DNA of 64,000 nucleotides from Diprion similis (GCF_021155765.1 NC_060105.1:8491501-8555500); one strand, 5' to 3'; shown: positions 49,278-61,756, counted from the first letter of the stretch. Notes: generated by a model from the sequence alone, not told the origin. A program made the numbers and translations.

Positions 49278-51675
49278 GTGATCAGAATGGGTTACGACGA
49301 CGTTATTTCCCACATGGGAGAAATTGGCCCGTACCAACGAAGAGTATTCGTTGTTACCTTCATACCGACATTAACCAGCTCCTTGCACGTGTTGGGAACA
49401 ATTTTCCTGTCAGGCGAACCAAAGTTCAGATGTCGGACACCCAAGGATGACCAAGGAAATGCATCATACGTTTCGCAACAAAATACGGCAAACATCACGT
49501 ATTCTAGGGGTAACGCGATACAAAGTTGGTCACAGTGTAAATCATATTCCAAGCTAATGACATGAGTGCCAATTTATCGTCGAAACAGCAAAGTGTGAAG
49601 TGTAGTTCTTTTGCCTACGATGACAGCGATGTAGAGATATCACATTTCCTGCCGAGAGAAAGTCGGTCTTGACTTTGATGTGATTAAAATTCTTGTCAAA
49701 TTTTTCGTTCACAGCAATCGAGATGGTTTATCGGAAGAAGAAAATTCCAACTGGGATTAGCTGTTTCTTCTTCGTAGGAGGTTGCCTTCTGACTGTCGTT
49801 TTTGCATATTTCATAAGAAATTGGAGAATTTTACAGCTGGCATATACCGCACCAACCCTTTTATTCCTAGCATTATCGTGGTGAGAGAACAACAATAACC
49901 GTTTCCATACTTCAATTTTACTGATAGGTTAGAGAGTATGAAATATAATACTGAATTTTTACATCACATGATAAGGTCTATCCCGGAATCTGCACGATGG
50001 CTGCTGAGCAAGGGTCGCGTGGAAGAGGCAAAAAATATACTTCACAAGGCATCGATGGAAAATGGGGTCGTATTGCCGCGAGATGCACTGGACGAATTAC
50101 TGACAATGGAAAGTGGAAATAAAGCGAACAGTGGAAAATCGTCATTGCTTGATATTCTCAGATACCCAAACATCAGGAAAAGGAGTCTGATACTCGCCAC
50201 CATATGGTAAAGTACTGATTTAATCCGAATATGTTATCGTAGGTGATGTTGGCGTCGTATTTCGAGTCAATCGGGCAGCTGGTGTTTTGAATAATGAACG
50301 GACATGAATATCATCAGGTTTCTCAACAAATTCGCGTATTACGGTCTACTATGGAACACCGTGAACCTTGCAGGCAGTATTTACGTGAATTCTGGAATTG
50401 CAGCCATTGTGGACATACCTGGAATCGTATTCTCAATGTTAACAGTTGACAAGTGTCGGAGAAAAGTTATTTTGGGCGGCACCATGATACTCTCGTCGAT
50501 ATCATTACTTTCAACAACTCTCGTTCCTACCGGTCAGTGAAGTTCAAACGAATGTCCATGACAATAACGTAGAAACGTAATCGATTCTCGATTTCACATA
50601 ATCTTACGTTTCAGACATGACATGGCTGGTGACAGGTTTGGCTATGGTGGGAAAATCAACAATCTTAGTTACATATTCAATCCTCTACATTTTCACGTCA
50701 GAACAGTATCCTACAACAGTAAGGAATATTGCCGTCGGAACAGCTTCAGCTATTGCTAGGCTCGGTGGAGTGGTAGCACCTATGATTATCAAGTTGGTGA
50801 GTTGAAGTTGAAGAAATTTCAAACCATGAAAATTCCAAAGCAAATGCGTTCAATCAACGCGTGATTCATTTTTTTACAGTCTAAAATTTCACCGCTTTTG
50901 CCACTTTTTATTTCGGGATGCAGCATGATGTTTGCCGTTTTGTTGTTACTACTTCTCCCAGAAACGTTGAAGAAAAAGCTACCGGAGACAATAGATGAGG
51001 TGGAAGAGTTTTAAAAGTAAATTTTCTTTCGAAATATTTGTTTGGATCTCTCCTAAGATACTGTCCAAGTATGTAACCATTTTGAATTTAAAAAAAACCA
51101 CAATTTCGAACAGAAAATTCCTGATCAGACGGAATCGGAGTTGATGGAAAGGGTGTAGAGGAAGCTAATGGCAGGTTATGAAATAAATTAAACTTCGGAA
51201 TGAATTTGTGCGTAGACTGTTAACGAAACTCTTCGTTTAATATGACAGGAACCGGAAAAATTGGTGATGGAAATCGTCCTGGGGGAGGATCTCCGAGAAA
51301 AAGGGTGACTAGAAGAGAACCGTGTAACAAAAATACTTGTTATGTAATGTAATAATAAAGTCGGTTGAAGCAGTTGGAAGTCCATAGACGAAGGTTACTC
51401 GGAGGTTGGTAGGTGACGTAGATATCAAGGAAAAAAAATTTAAAAGTAAGTCATTTCTTGGAATACGTGTATGGGTCCACATTCTTCCGACGAATAGCTT
51501 GTAAAATGTATTTTACAGTCTTAAACTCTGACCGGTTCAGCGAATGAGCGTTCCAGTATATTTCCGGTATGGCCTTGAATGGAATGTAAATGATGCGTTG
51601 AAGCAAATATGCATTCGTTGTTTCAGACGCAAGAGCAAAAGTCAACGTGCCAGTGAATCGTTGAATCGTATTTGA
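49278..51675 (+). pseudogene. SLC22 transporter pseudogene D, exon 2 deleted
   Basis: Exon 1 begins intact (MGYDDVISHMGEIGPYQRRV) but shifts frame and stops at 49563-49565 (CKSYSKLMT). Sequence homologous to the end of exon 1 (gcctacgatgacagcgat) then jumps at about 49630 straight into intron 2, so the rest of exon 1, intron 1 and exon 2 (TM2-4 and the GALSDRYGRK motif) are gone. Exons 3-7 remain open with good splice sites: 49715-49880, 49976-50206, 50318-50532, 50615-50796, 50880-51014. Exon 7 ends in a premature TAA (EEVEEF-type context, VEEF then stop). Exon 8 survives at 51627-51675 (RKSKSQRASESLNRI). Exon 1 with one frameshift, loss of 3 helices and a late stop make function as a transporter very unlikely. 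Expression of a truncated product is not excluded. Confidence 0.88.
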
Positions 51676-53059
51676 ACAATAACACGGAGGCAAGGAAAAA
51701 ACTGAAAAAATAATTATCTCAGATGTGTAAAACGGCGGAAAGATACGGCAGTAAACTTGTTAAAATACTTGTAGATTTGAATCCAAACAAGAGCTGCTCA
51801 TGTATTCAGCACGGAAGATGTAAAATATACATTACATTTTGTACCGTGTGGACAGGCGAAAAAATACAAAACTGTTTCTTTTTTTTCAGTCTATCAATAT
51901 AAGTACCAATTTCTATCGTTATCTTCTTGATTATCCATACGAAAATGCGAACAATCTTATCTTTGATAGTAACAATTAATTGCATGAGAAACTATCTCTC
52001 ATCTTGATTAGATTAATTTATACATAAATATTTAGAAATTAAAATGAAATGTACTCTGATTTTTTACCGTGTACTTCAAGTGGTTGGATTTCGAGACATT
52101 TTCAGTAACACTTTTTACATGTGATCAAAACGTGCTTCAAAATATCGGCACCATTCTTCGGCAGCGTGACAGTACATTAGGTAGTGATTAGGATCTCGAG
52201 TTTGGAGTCAAGCTACAAAGTATTTGGTCTAGTTTCATTATCAAGGCCGATTTACGTGTCGAGGGTTTTGTCTATTCTTTCCGCGAGTTGCGAGTCGCCT
52301 CGGGGGGGTGTCCTTGGAAGGAGCTTATTTCTGATGAATTCCACGCTAAAACTGTAGACGAGAGGTAATTACCGATAGAGCAGCTCGTTGGATAATCTCC
52401 GACAAGACCCATTATCTTATCTACCTAATATTAATGTGTTTTCAGAATTATATTTATACCCCAAGGACTATTCATGAATTCTGACTTATCAATGTTCACC
52501 CAAATAACACACGCTTGACTCAGAATCGACTTATTGCCGCCAGAAAATGAAGTCAACTAATCAGAGTCTGATGAAGACGGCGTATTTGAACCTAATAGCA
52601 AACACCGCGAAAAATCTTATAAATTGTATTAATTTGCTCCAATGGTGGTGCTACAGATTTTTTCATTGGCAATAATTTCGACAAATCGTAGTTATCCTAG
52701 AACAAAGTTTGAATACTTTGTTTTACTAATAGTTTCTTGAAATGTTCGAACAATCCGCTAACTTAGAGGATGCTACTAAAACGTACATTATCCTAATTGG
52801 AGACAGACTCTAACAAGTTATTCTTCAAGTAATTAACAAAAATTTTGAAATTTCGAGCTCAGATTCGTGATCAGTGACCTCGAAAACCCTCGAATACCGA
52901 GATTCATCGAAATCGAGTGACTTTTCGAATTTTCGTCCGCTATCTTGAATTCCAAAATTTCAACTTCAGACTCGTAATCAGTGACCTCAAAAAGCCCTGA
53001 GTACAGAGTTTTGATAGCGCCTATATTCAGTTTATCCGGCGGCCTAAAGGTTAAAAGTG

Positions 53060-53108
53060 CCCCCCCCCCCCCCCTCCGCCACCACCACCACCACCACCAC
53101 CACCACCA
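53060..53108. repeat. Poly-C run and CCA triplet tract
   Basis: Fifteen C bases (53060-53074) followed by about ten cca units (53079-53108). Both strands show open frames of His or Gly here that are artefacts of the repeat. Confidence 0.9.
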
Positions 53109-53109
53109 A

Positions 53110-54620
53110 ACGGCAGATACTTGCAGCAATTGCAAGCCTCTTCGATCCAGTTGGGTGGTGCATCCCGACTATAATTATCATTACGGCAAAAATGTGATGC
53201 AGGACCGTTGGCGAAATAAGGTGGGCCAGAACGAATCCCTTTGGATTGGCAAAGCGGAAGACGAACCTTGAAACCAGCTTCCAAAACGTAACTAAAATTC
53301 AAATCCCGAGATGGTTTGGCATGAGAACGTTAAGTCAGCTCTAGATTCACGAGTTTGTGGATACCATCCAGGACGCGTATGTGCAGCTGCTGTTTATATA
53401 GATACCCTCTTTCTGGACGGTGAATGTGTTTCTTGACTATTAACGGCGAAAACTCGATGCACTTTTCTGAATGCCGAGGGAATTCTGAGGATAGAAGAGC
53501 GGAGGTGGCGGGTGGATGGAACCCTCGCAGCTACCCTATTCTGAACGGCACCCCGTTGTGCTTCCCGGGAACTGCTACTTTTCAAACCCAATCATTGACT
53601 GGACTCATCGCTCTTCGCTACACTGACAGAGGTACCATCCAATGGCAAGGCATGGATTGTGGGAGGTCAGACTTGGACTGAATCTTCCGTCCAACGATGC
53701 TTATAATAGTTGTATTCAAAAGACCACTCGGACCGAGCCACCTAATGGAAAAAACCTACCGATGGAGAGAAAAACTCAAAGCCGACCCTTCTCTCAGGTT
53801 GAGTTGGACTCCGCGGGCTCTTTTGTAGTAAAAACAATCAAGAGAAGGAGCTACAAGGTAATAAAAATGAATATTGCAACCATCATGGCTTCATTGCGTG
53901 CGATGCTGTTTGAGGCTGAGAGCGACTGAAACTTACAAGTAGCTAACACCTTGGGAAATGAAGAAATCGCATGAAGGCTCACTCCTTCACCAGCTTCCGG
54001 TTTTCCCGGATTGTGAAAGGCGGCCATCGACATCAACTAATCCCAAGACGGACGTTAAACTGTCTTGTCTGCTTTGTCGGCAGTTCGATCTTGGCTTCCA
54101 ATGAGTGTTTATCATCCTTGTGATGCAGGTCACAATGTGCACGAACTCCTTCTCTCGAGAACACCTTCGTATGCGCCAGCAGAGGTAAACGTAGGATCAA
54201 GATACTGTACCCATTTCCGGCCCTTTCCGCCTTCGTAACGGCCGATGGGCCTTATTCTGGTCTTACATCCAGGACGAGATGGACTAATCCATGCTACCAC
54301 AGTGGGTACTGCCTTTGGCACTTATGACTGGCCGACAGTCAAGGTTCGTGGATTCCCGGTCTCCAGCTGATCCGGTCAGACAATACTGAACCAAAAAGGT
54401 CGATCCACCTAAACCCAACTGTACCTACAGCTGTCTTACGAAAACGATGGCGGTCAGAATGGTACTGCAGCAGTTAGGCACTTGACACCTGACCGACCAC
54501 CACCCCCCTCCCTTGTCTTCTCGCTTTTCTCCTGGACGATTTTCAGGATGGCCCTGCGCATGCACACGAGTGAACTGACAATCCGGTGCGAGACGACGAG
54601 GCGATTGTCTTGTTAGTTAG
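53110..54620. other. GC-richer segment, possibly decayed transposable element
   Basis: Base composition is clearly higher in G+C than the rest of the intergenic DNA, with sharp change after about 54650. Open frames up to 95 codons exist on both strands (53424-53681, 53642-53929 plus; 54130-54321 minus), but none shows a motif I know. The compositional jump and lack of relation to neighbours suggest inserted or captured DNA. Confidence 0.35.
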
Positions 54621-54934
54621 TTCTCGTTTGGCTTTCGCCGAACTCGGCCATAAGAAAGCAACTTAATCATCTTTTCGTTGTTTTCTGTTTTTGTAACAGG
54701 TATATTCTGATTGTGTTACGGGCTATTCTGATAACAGTACAACACTTAACACAGATTTTTACTGTTAGTTATTATACCGCGACAAGTATTTCTTTATTTC
54801 AATCGCCCACGCAACCTTGCATCGATCTTCATCGATGCGAATAGTGATCAACGTACTTCGGATACAACGTTTACGGAAATTGTAAGCTATTAATAACCTG
54901 ATTTTCAACGTAATCCATAGCTAAATTAGCGATA

Positions 54935-56320
54935 ATGGGGCTGATAGACGAACTGTCGAGATTTCTGCGTCTGAAAAAATCAACTTTAGCGAGCTGTACC
55001 TTCGGAACAATCATTCTGAGGACAAAGTTTTGCCGAAATTTTTTATTCCGTAATTAATTATCTAGTCAAGGCATTTTTTAAGTTCTTTTCTTTACATACT
55101 GATGCAAAGTTTGAAAAACAAATTTTGATAAGTTCTTTGTCCTCGAAGAAACTACATTGTTATGCAACGATTGCAATGCTGAATTCTGCATCAACATTCT
55201 GTGAATAAGTGACGTGTATCCAATTACAAATTACTCCTCCTTAAAGTTCTGTTTCAGGAAAATCTACTTTGGCAGAGGTTAAAAAAATTTCTGACGTCAA
55301 ATTTTGATAGCCCGGTAATGTATGATCGTGTGATATAAGAAGATGACTTGTCGCGGGATACCATTCATTTATTATACCAATAAAAACAATATTTTTGCCG
55401 TACTTTTCGTCACTTCACAAACCAATTCAATTACTGGAAGTACCATCAAGTATATATGATCAAAATCTTTTCTCTTTAGCACTCTCTTTTTTTTTCACAA
55501 AGTGGTTTCTTTATTTTTCACAAAATCGTTTCCTGTCGCATTACTTGATTCACTTTGTAGTAATTTATATAATAATTTATTCTCTATCCCTCGAATTATT
55601 CCAATTTTAATTTTTGTCGATAGATGCATCATTCAAATGTAAAGTTGTGGGAATTTCAGATTTTTTCATTCAACCGTTTCCGGTTTCTTATTCATATTCA
55701 CATTCTTATAAAAACCCATAGATCGGATACTAGAGGCCTGAATACGTCACGATTCGTTGAAATTAGAAAAATTCATTTTTGATAAAAACAAATACTTTTA
55801 TTTTATTTTCTTCGACCGAAACGAATACTTTTCCAACATCACCACAGGTGATGAAAACTGAAAATTTAGAATGTATGGGTTTGTTCCAACTGCGAACAAA
55901 AACGAATGATCCCATTTTAATCAACCTTCCGTTCTTCTGTCTTAGGAACTCCGGAGGTAATTTCCGGAGATGATCCAAAACTACTACTCAATCGGTAAAA
56001 AACGGGCTTTGCATCAGTCGTAAAAAAAACCTCCCTTAGATACACGATTCAGGAACAAACAATTCCAGCAAATCGTTGCTCTCAGATCGATGGTTGCGAA
56101 TTTAAGCTATGGCTTGTTGGACTATTATTTTGGTAAAAGACGGACTTTGCATCTGCCTTAAAAATAAAATAAAAAATACCGCAATACCGCAACTAGAGGA
56201 GCAAAAAAGTGTAGAAACGCTTTGTCCTCAGAATGATCGTTCCAGGATCTACACACCTTGCTAAAGTTTATTTCTGCAAATACAGAAATCTTGGCGGTAG
56301 TCAGAGAACCCGTAATAAAG
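54935..56320. mobile_element. Inverted-repeat complex, unclassified element
   Basis: About 54935-55045 (caactttagcgagctgt, ggaacaatcattctgaggac, aaagttttg) is the inverted counterpart of 56205-56320 (gtcctcagaatgatcgttcc, aaagtttatttctgc). The 1.2-kb interior contains a direct repeat of about 32 bp with period 136 (55995-56026 and 56131-56162, cgggctttgcatc and cggactttgcatc). No transposase is visible, so this would be non-autonomous or decayed. Confidence 0.55.
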
Positions 56321-57500
56321 CCCGAAATCTTCCGGTAGAAATCCTTTTCGTAAGCATAATACGTTGTATTGGGACACAAATTCAACATCTTCAAAAAACT
56401 CTTGTTTATAGATAACAGTGCAAAGTGTTCTATGCTGTCCGAGTTTTGATTAGTGGCACTAAAAGATAATTTAGTGGACACATTAGTTATCAACACCATC
56501 GAACTTAGGGAAAATAATTTGTTACGCTTGAAAGTTTCACCGAGTTAAAACATTTCACATCAGAAAAAAAAAACAAAACGATAAACGGTTTACTTTTGTC
56601 TTATCTGAAATTTTTTTTTATTTATTTGGTTATTTGTATAAAGAAAATACCTTTTGTATGCAGTACAGTATTTACGGAAGTGCTTATTGCACCTGTGAAC
56701 AGTTGTGACGCATGACATATAAAATACTTCATTATAATAATATAAAGAAAATCATAAGATGTTACGGTCATAATCGTAAGGTTTGAGTTTTATTTTTAAC
56801 AACCAATAAGAAAGTGAATCATTCAGAATTTTTCTACTCGTATCAATTTCTTCAGCAGCTTTTTCAGTAGCTCGTTTTCTCTTTTCAAAACTATTTTTCC
56901 ACATTTTTTTTTTTTTTTTTTTTTTTTTTGTTTAAAAATATCGGATCTTGTTGCCTGGTATAACCCATTTGATTTAAAATTAGTTATACTAATCATACAA
57001 ATCTTTTTAATGTCAGATTCAACAATGTTTTATGACGTCTTATTTTATCTGCTTAGTATAAATTTTAGACATTCAGTTAATAGCTATAAAAATTTCTTCG
57101 TGAATTTTAGTTGAGAATCAGTTTGCATTATTTAGTTTTGGTTACAAAATTTTTACATGACATTTAGCGAATATCTTGCACAGTCTTTGTACTAATTGTG
57201 AGTTTCCAAACTTTCTACAATTATTTATCACCCTTTTCTGCTTCCTTCAAGAGTATCCACCCTTCGCGAAATATCTATTCACACTCTCCCGATATACCCA
57301 GCTGCTAATAATTTTTAACAATTGCAGACTAGTCCAATCTCTTAAAAAGTAGACACACAAAATTCTGATCCTAATTCTCGAACTTTAACTTTTATATTGA
57401 CCTCATGTCATTATTCCATTTATCTTTTATTCAATAAATTCATTTGCATCAAGAATGTTAAGTGTTGTTAAAGTATGTATCCAAATTTAATTTGTTCCAG

Positions 57501-57783
57501 GAAGCAGTTCGCGATAATTCACCCCAATCATCCAAACTACCAATCGAACTAACCCCACGACAAGGGTACCAGTGTGCACGCAACAGTATTGACGAAACCA
57601 CCATAAACATTTCGTAAGTGAATTTCTCAATGACATTATAAAATTAAATCCTTGAGTGTCTCAATTAAAATATAAAATTCTGCTACGTTTTATACCAAAA
57701 TATTTTCGTTACTATAATTGTAAAAAACTTATGCAAAAAATTGGTGTTGATTTAGGGATCGTTCAACGGAAGCTGGCATATAA
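57501..57783 (+). CDS. Orphan pair of coding-like exons (57501-57613 and 57756-57783), unknown gene
   Basis: An acceptor (tttgttccag) opens 37 codons, EAVRDNSPQSSKLPIELTPR then QGYQCARNSIDETTINIS. They end at a consensus donor gtaagt in phase 2. A second acceptor (ttgatttag at 57755) continues in frame with DRSTEAGI and stop. It looks like the C-terminal end of a protein. No upstream partner exon is recognisable nearby. It could be a distant last exon of a neighbouring transporter or another gene, or chance. In the alternative frame used by transporter exon 8 the first exon reads KKQFAIIHPNHPNYQSN and stops, so that role is also possible. Confidence 0.35.
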
Positions 57784-58438
57784 TTATCGCTAGAGTAAAT
57801 ACACCAAGTTGCGTAAGGCGAGTGAAGTTATATATATTTTATCCAGTTTACTAGCAGACGTTAAGTTTGAAACACGGATGAGATTTTTCTCCGGGTACGT
57901 AACAAGTTATTAACATGCCAAATAAGTTATTCATAAGTTAGTTATTCTCCTATTCGCAGACCCGAGGGATGGGAGAAACACCATTTCTTTCTAGATTTTA
58001 CTATTATTTTTTTCCCAATTATAAAAAGTTATGGAATATAAGAAGAGTATCGATTAAAAGTGAACACAAACTTGCCCTGAATCTATATATCTATATTTTG
58101 CAAAACTTATTGCATTGCATATATATATTTTGCATTGGTTTCGCTTTTTTTTTTTTTTTTTGCAAACAAAAAATCGTTTATCCCAATTCAAATTTCTTGT
58201 CGAAATTTTTTTATTTGAAACTTGTTTTTCTTTCTAGAATTACCATGACATTACATTGTTCCAAATCTTTGAAAATGATTTTCCAGAGCGTAAATCGTAA
58301 TCTAGGCAAAAACATCTGAAATGTCTATGAATTTGATTGGTGAAAAAAAAATTTATATGCCATTTTGACTTGACGACTTAGATATTTTTTTTCAGTATTC
58401 AGCTTGAAAATAAGTCTATGGAACTGAAAAAAAATTGA

Positions 58439-58482
58439 ACGCCCTTTTGGCTTCAGATAGCTCTCTAAAGCTAAAAGGGCGT
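58439..58482. repeat. Strong short hairpin
   Basis: acgcccttttggctt and aaagctaaaagggcgt pair over about 15 bases with a 13-base loop. It is followed by AT-rich DNA. Function unknown. Confidence 0.6.
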
Positions 58483-59209
58483 ATAAAATTATAAACCCTT
58501 TCGACATTAGCACCGCAATATTTCTTAAGATATTGTAAATTCTACATTTCCATCATTTTTGAAACTATAAACGAATATCATTTTACATTTCCAAATGTAC
58601 TTTGCAAGACAAATAGAAAAATAACTATCGCTACTTTACCAAGTAGACAAACTTTGATAACGTCACACAGATAACGATATAGTCATAATGTTTATTGCCT
58701 TATTGTTAGATTGCTTGAACCGTTTTCCAGTTTTTTATCATGCTTTGATTATTAAATATGCATATTTGAATTTGAAGTTGATGACTTCTTCCATTGGATT
58801 CTCATATGTTCATTAACATAATCATCATTGATGTCAAAAAAAAAAAAAAAAAAAAAAAAATGATCCAACTGCCGTTGGTGTATAATATAGAAGATCGTTT
58901 ATTGTATTGATTCTCTACCATAAACTCTTGTCATATCCGTTGCAATTTTAACATTTGTAGCATTGTTATACTTTGAGACTTACAAAAATAGCGACGGTTT
59001 GTACAGTTGTAATAATTGACATGACAACGTATCCAGTATTTGCAGTGACTTTTTCACATTCTAAAAGGTTAAAACGATAGTCAATCGAAGCATAAACAAT
59101 GAATGATGAATGTGACGTAACCTGGCATCGTTTCAACAGGTAAACTCAACCGAGTGGTGTAAAGACTTGAGAAACGGCAGAGTAAGAGGAAAATAGAAAA
59201 ACAGTAATA

Positions 59210-61756
59210 ATGGGTTACGACGACGTTATATCACACTTAGGGGAGTTTGGCCCATACCAGCGAAAAATATTCCTCGTCATCTACTTGCCCATGGTGTCCT
59301 GTGCCTTTCATTTAATGGGAGGGACATATCTAGCGGGTAGGCCAGAATTCAGATGCTTAATGCCTGAGGAAAATCCGGACAATGTAACGTACGAGGAAAA
59401 CACCACCCATCCGATATGGGATAACGATACGGGAACCTGGACACGGTGTAAAAGATATGACCTAAACTACCAAATTCTAAACGACAAGGGTTCGAGTGAG
59501 AACCTTTCACTCACGCCACCCTTAGTAGAATGTGATTCTTTCGTTTACGATGAAAGCCAGTATGGGTTTACAGTGTCAACCAAGGTGAGTCTAATTCTTA
59601 CTTACAATAAGAAAGAATTCCCAAGCAATGCAACTTCAGGAAATATCAAATATAATTAGTTGGTTCAGTTACCAGGTAACTAAATAAGCAAACATCCCCT
59701 TATTGTATGGTAAAAACGAAATGGTCATTATGAAATTAAAACTATCGTAATTAATTACACATTCACAGTGGAACCTAGTATGCAATGACGCATGGTTGAA
59801 ACCAACGAGCGAATCACTGTTCATGGTAGGAGTGTTTTTTGGCGTACTGGTTCTGGGTGGATTGTCTGATGAATACGGACGCAAAACGATTTTGATATGG
59901 GGCTCAGTTTTGCAACTAGTTTCCAGCCTACTAGTAGCTGCTGCTTATAATATGCCGATGTACATCGTTTGTAGAATGATTCTAGCAACGACGACCAATG
60001 GACTGTTTGTAGTGTCGTATGTCACTGGTGAGAACGCATCGAAAATTCACTTAATAATTTAGAGCGCGAGATTGTCAGTTGTTTTGTTAAAAATTAAATC
60101 TTTTCCCTCGATTTCTATAATTTATCAGGTTTGTTTCTTCCAGCAATCGAGACTATTGGTCAAAGAACAAGAAAACCGGCTGCGCTTGGAAATCTGTTTT
60201 TCATAATAGGTTCTATCCTGACTGTTTGCTTTGCATACTTCATTCGAAACTGGAGAATTCTACAAATAGCTTTTACCATTCCTACCCTTGTATTACTTGT
60301 CTTTATCTGGTAAGAACGCAGCGTCAAGTTGTACCTTCTGTTTCAAAGACAGTTCGAGGTGTGTAGAATGTTTTTTCAAATTTTAACACCATTTGAATAG
60401 GCATGTTCCTGAATCTGCACGATGGCTGATGACCAAAGGACGCTTAGACGAGGCGAAAGACGTACTTCACAAAGCGTCTGTAGTAAATAAAGTGGAACTA
60501 CCGCGAGACGCGCTGAATAATTTATTGAAAACGGATAACGATAACGGTGAAACACGGAGCATTGAAAAAACCTCGATAATCGATCTCCTAAGATATCCAA
60601 TCATCAGAAAAAAGAGTCTGATACTGTTTTTTGTCTGGTAAGAGGCCCTGATTTCATCATGATAAAAATATTTCATCAAATTGCAACCGTCACCGATGCA
60701 TTCAACACGATCATAGAAATTTATAATTTCGTCAACGTTCAATTTAGTGTGGAACGATCGAAATTTTGAAGAATGTACGTTTTCTAAAATCCACGTTGTC
60801 AGGTTTGTGAACAACGCTACGTATTACGGCCTATCTTGGAACACGGCCAATCTTGACGGTAACGTTTACGTGACTTCCGGCATTGCTGCTGCGGTGGAAG
60901 TACCCGCCTTCATGATAATGATATCCACGATCGACAAGTGTCCAAGAAGGGTTGTTTTGTGCTGTTGTATGCTGCTCGCCGGTACCTCATTGGTTTCAAC
61001 GCTTCTCGTCCCCAACGGTGGGAAACGATACTGACATTATTTGTCTTGAATTTGTTCTTTATGGTAGCCACGCGCTAACTGATATTAAATTTCAGACGTG
61101 TCATGGCCGATCATATCTTTGGCGATGATAGGGAAGCTATCGAGCGCTGCCTCTTACACGACCCTCTACGTTTTTACGTCGGAACAGTATCCCACCACGA
61201 TTAGAAATGTCGGCGTTGGGGCTTGTTCGGCCGTTGCCAGGATAGCAGGAGTGGTAACACCGCAGATTAACAATCTAGTGAGTTCAATGCGATACAGGAA
61301 CAGGTAGCAGTGAATTCAGATTCAAGATACCTCTGACCTGAACACCAGAACAATCATTCAGTCGAATTTCAACTCGTTGTACCTCTGATACAGATATAAC
61401 TCGCCGTTATTTATAGTCTGAAATTTCCGTCACCCTGCCACTTGTGATCTTTGGATGCGGTTCATTGATGGCTGGTCTGTTGCTACTACTTCTTCCGGAA
61501 ACGGCGAATAAAAAATTACCGGAGACGATAGAAGAGTTGGAGAATTTTAAGAAGTAGGTTCTTGGCAAGATTGTAAGATTCTTTTTCTTTCACGTGGATT
61601 TTCTGCCTCGGTATTTAAAACAAAGTTACTCAACCTTGGAATTCGCTATGTATTCATATTAATTAGGAAATAGATACGTGATACATGTTTTTTTTCCATT
61701 CCAGAAGTGAGAGCGGAAAATGGACGATTCAAAAATTTAAAATTTGCAAAAGTTAA
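59210..61756 (+). CDS. SLC22-type organic cation transporter, gene E (540 residues)
   Basis: Exons: 59210-59584, 59769-60027, 60144-60309, 60401-60637, 60803-61017, 61096-61277, 61417-61553, 61705-61756; all in frame, 540 residues. N-terminus MGYDDVISHLGEFGPYQRKI. The extracellular loop carries RCLMPEENPD, WTRCKRYD, VECDSFVYDE and sequons (NVTY, NTTH, NLSL). The MFS motif is altered: GGLSDEYGRKTI, with Glu where the family has Arg in the D-R-x-G-R motif (DRYGRK in B and C). Exon 4 is two codons longer than in B (WHVPESARWLMTKGRLDEAK). Exon 6 has YVFTSEQYPTTIRNVGVGAC; exon 7 LLPETANKKLPETIEE. The tail is short, KSESGKWTIQKFKICKS. AATAAA at 61817-61822 is a likely polyadenylation signal. Confidence 0.94.

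Larger units (their letters stand above)
51676..59209. other. Intergenic region between pseudogene D and gene E
   Basis: About 7.5 kb. Contains a decayed short repeat (52850-53010), a C run and CCA tract (53060-53108), a GC-richer segment (53110-54620), an inverted-repeat complex (54935-56320), homopolymer tracts (T at 56904-56929 and 58145-58161, A at 58836-58860), an orphan exon pair (57501-57783) and a hairpin (58439-58482). Confidence 0.6.

Noticed and set aside
52833-53302. Open frames with poly-Gly or poly-His on both strands
   Set aside because: Produced by the C run and CCA tract; low-complexity artefact.
54770-55362. Inverted short match around cgcgacaagt
   Set aside because: Only about 11 bases match well; the surrounding sequence does not pair convincingly.
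56158-56499. 113-codon minus-strand frame
   Set aside because: Overlaps an inverted-repeat arm and shows no motif.
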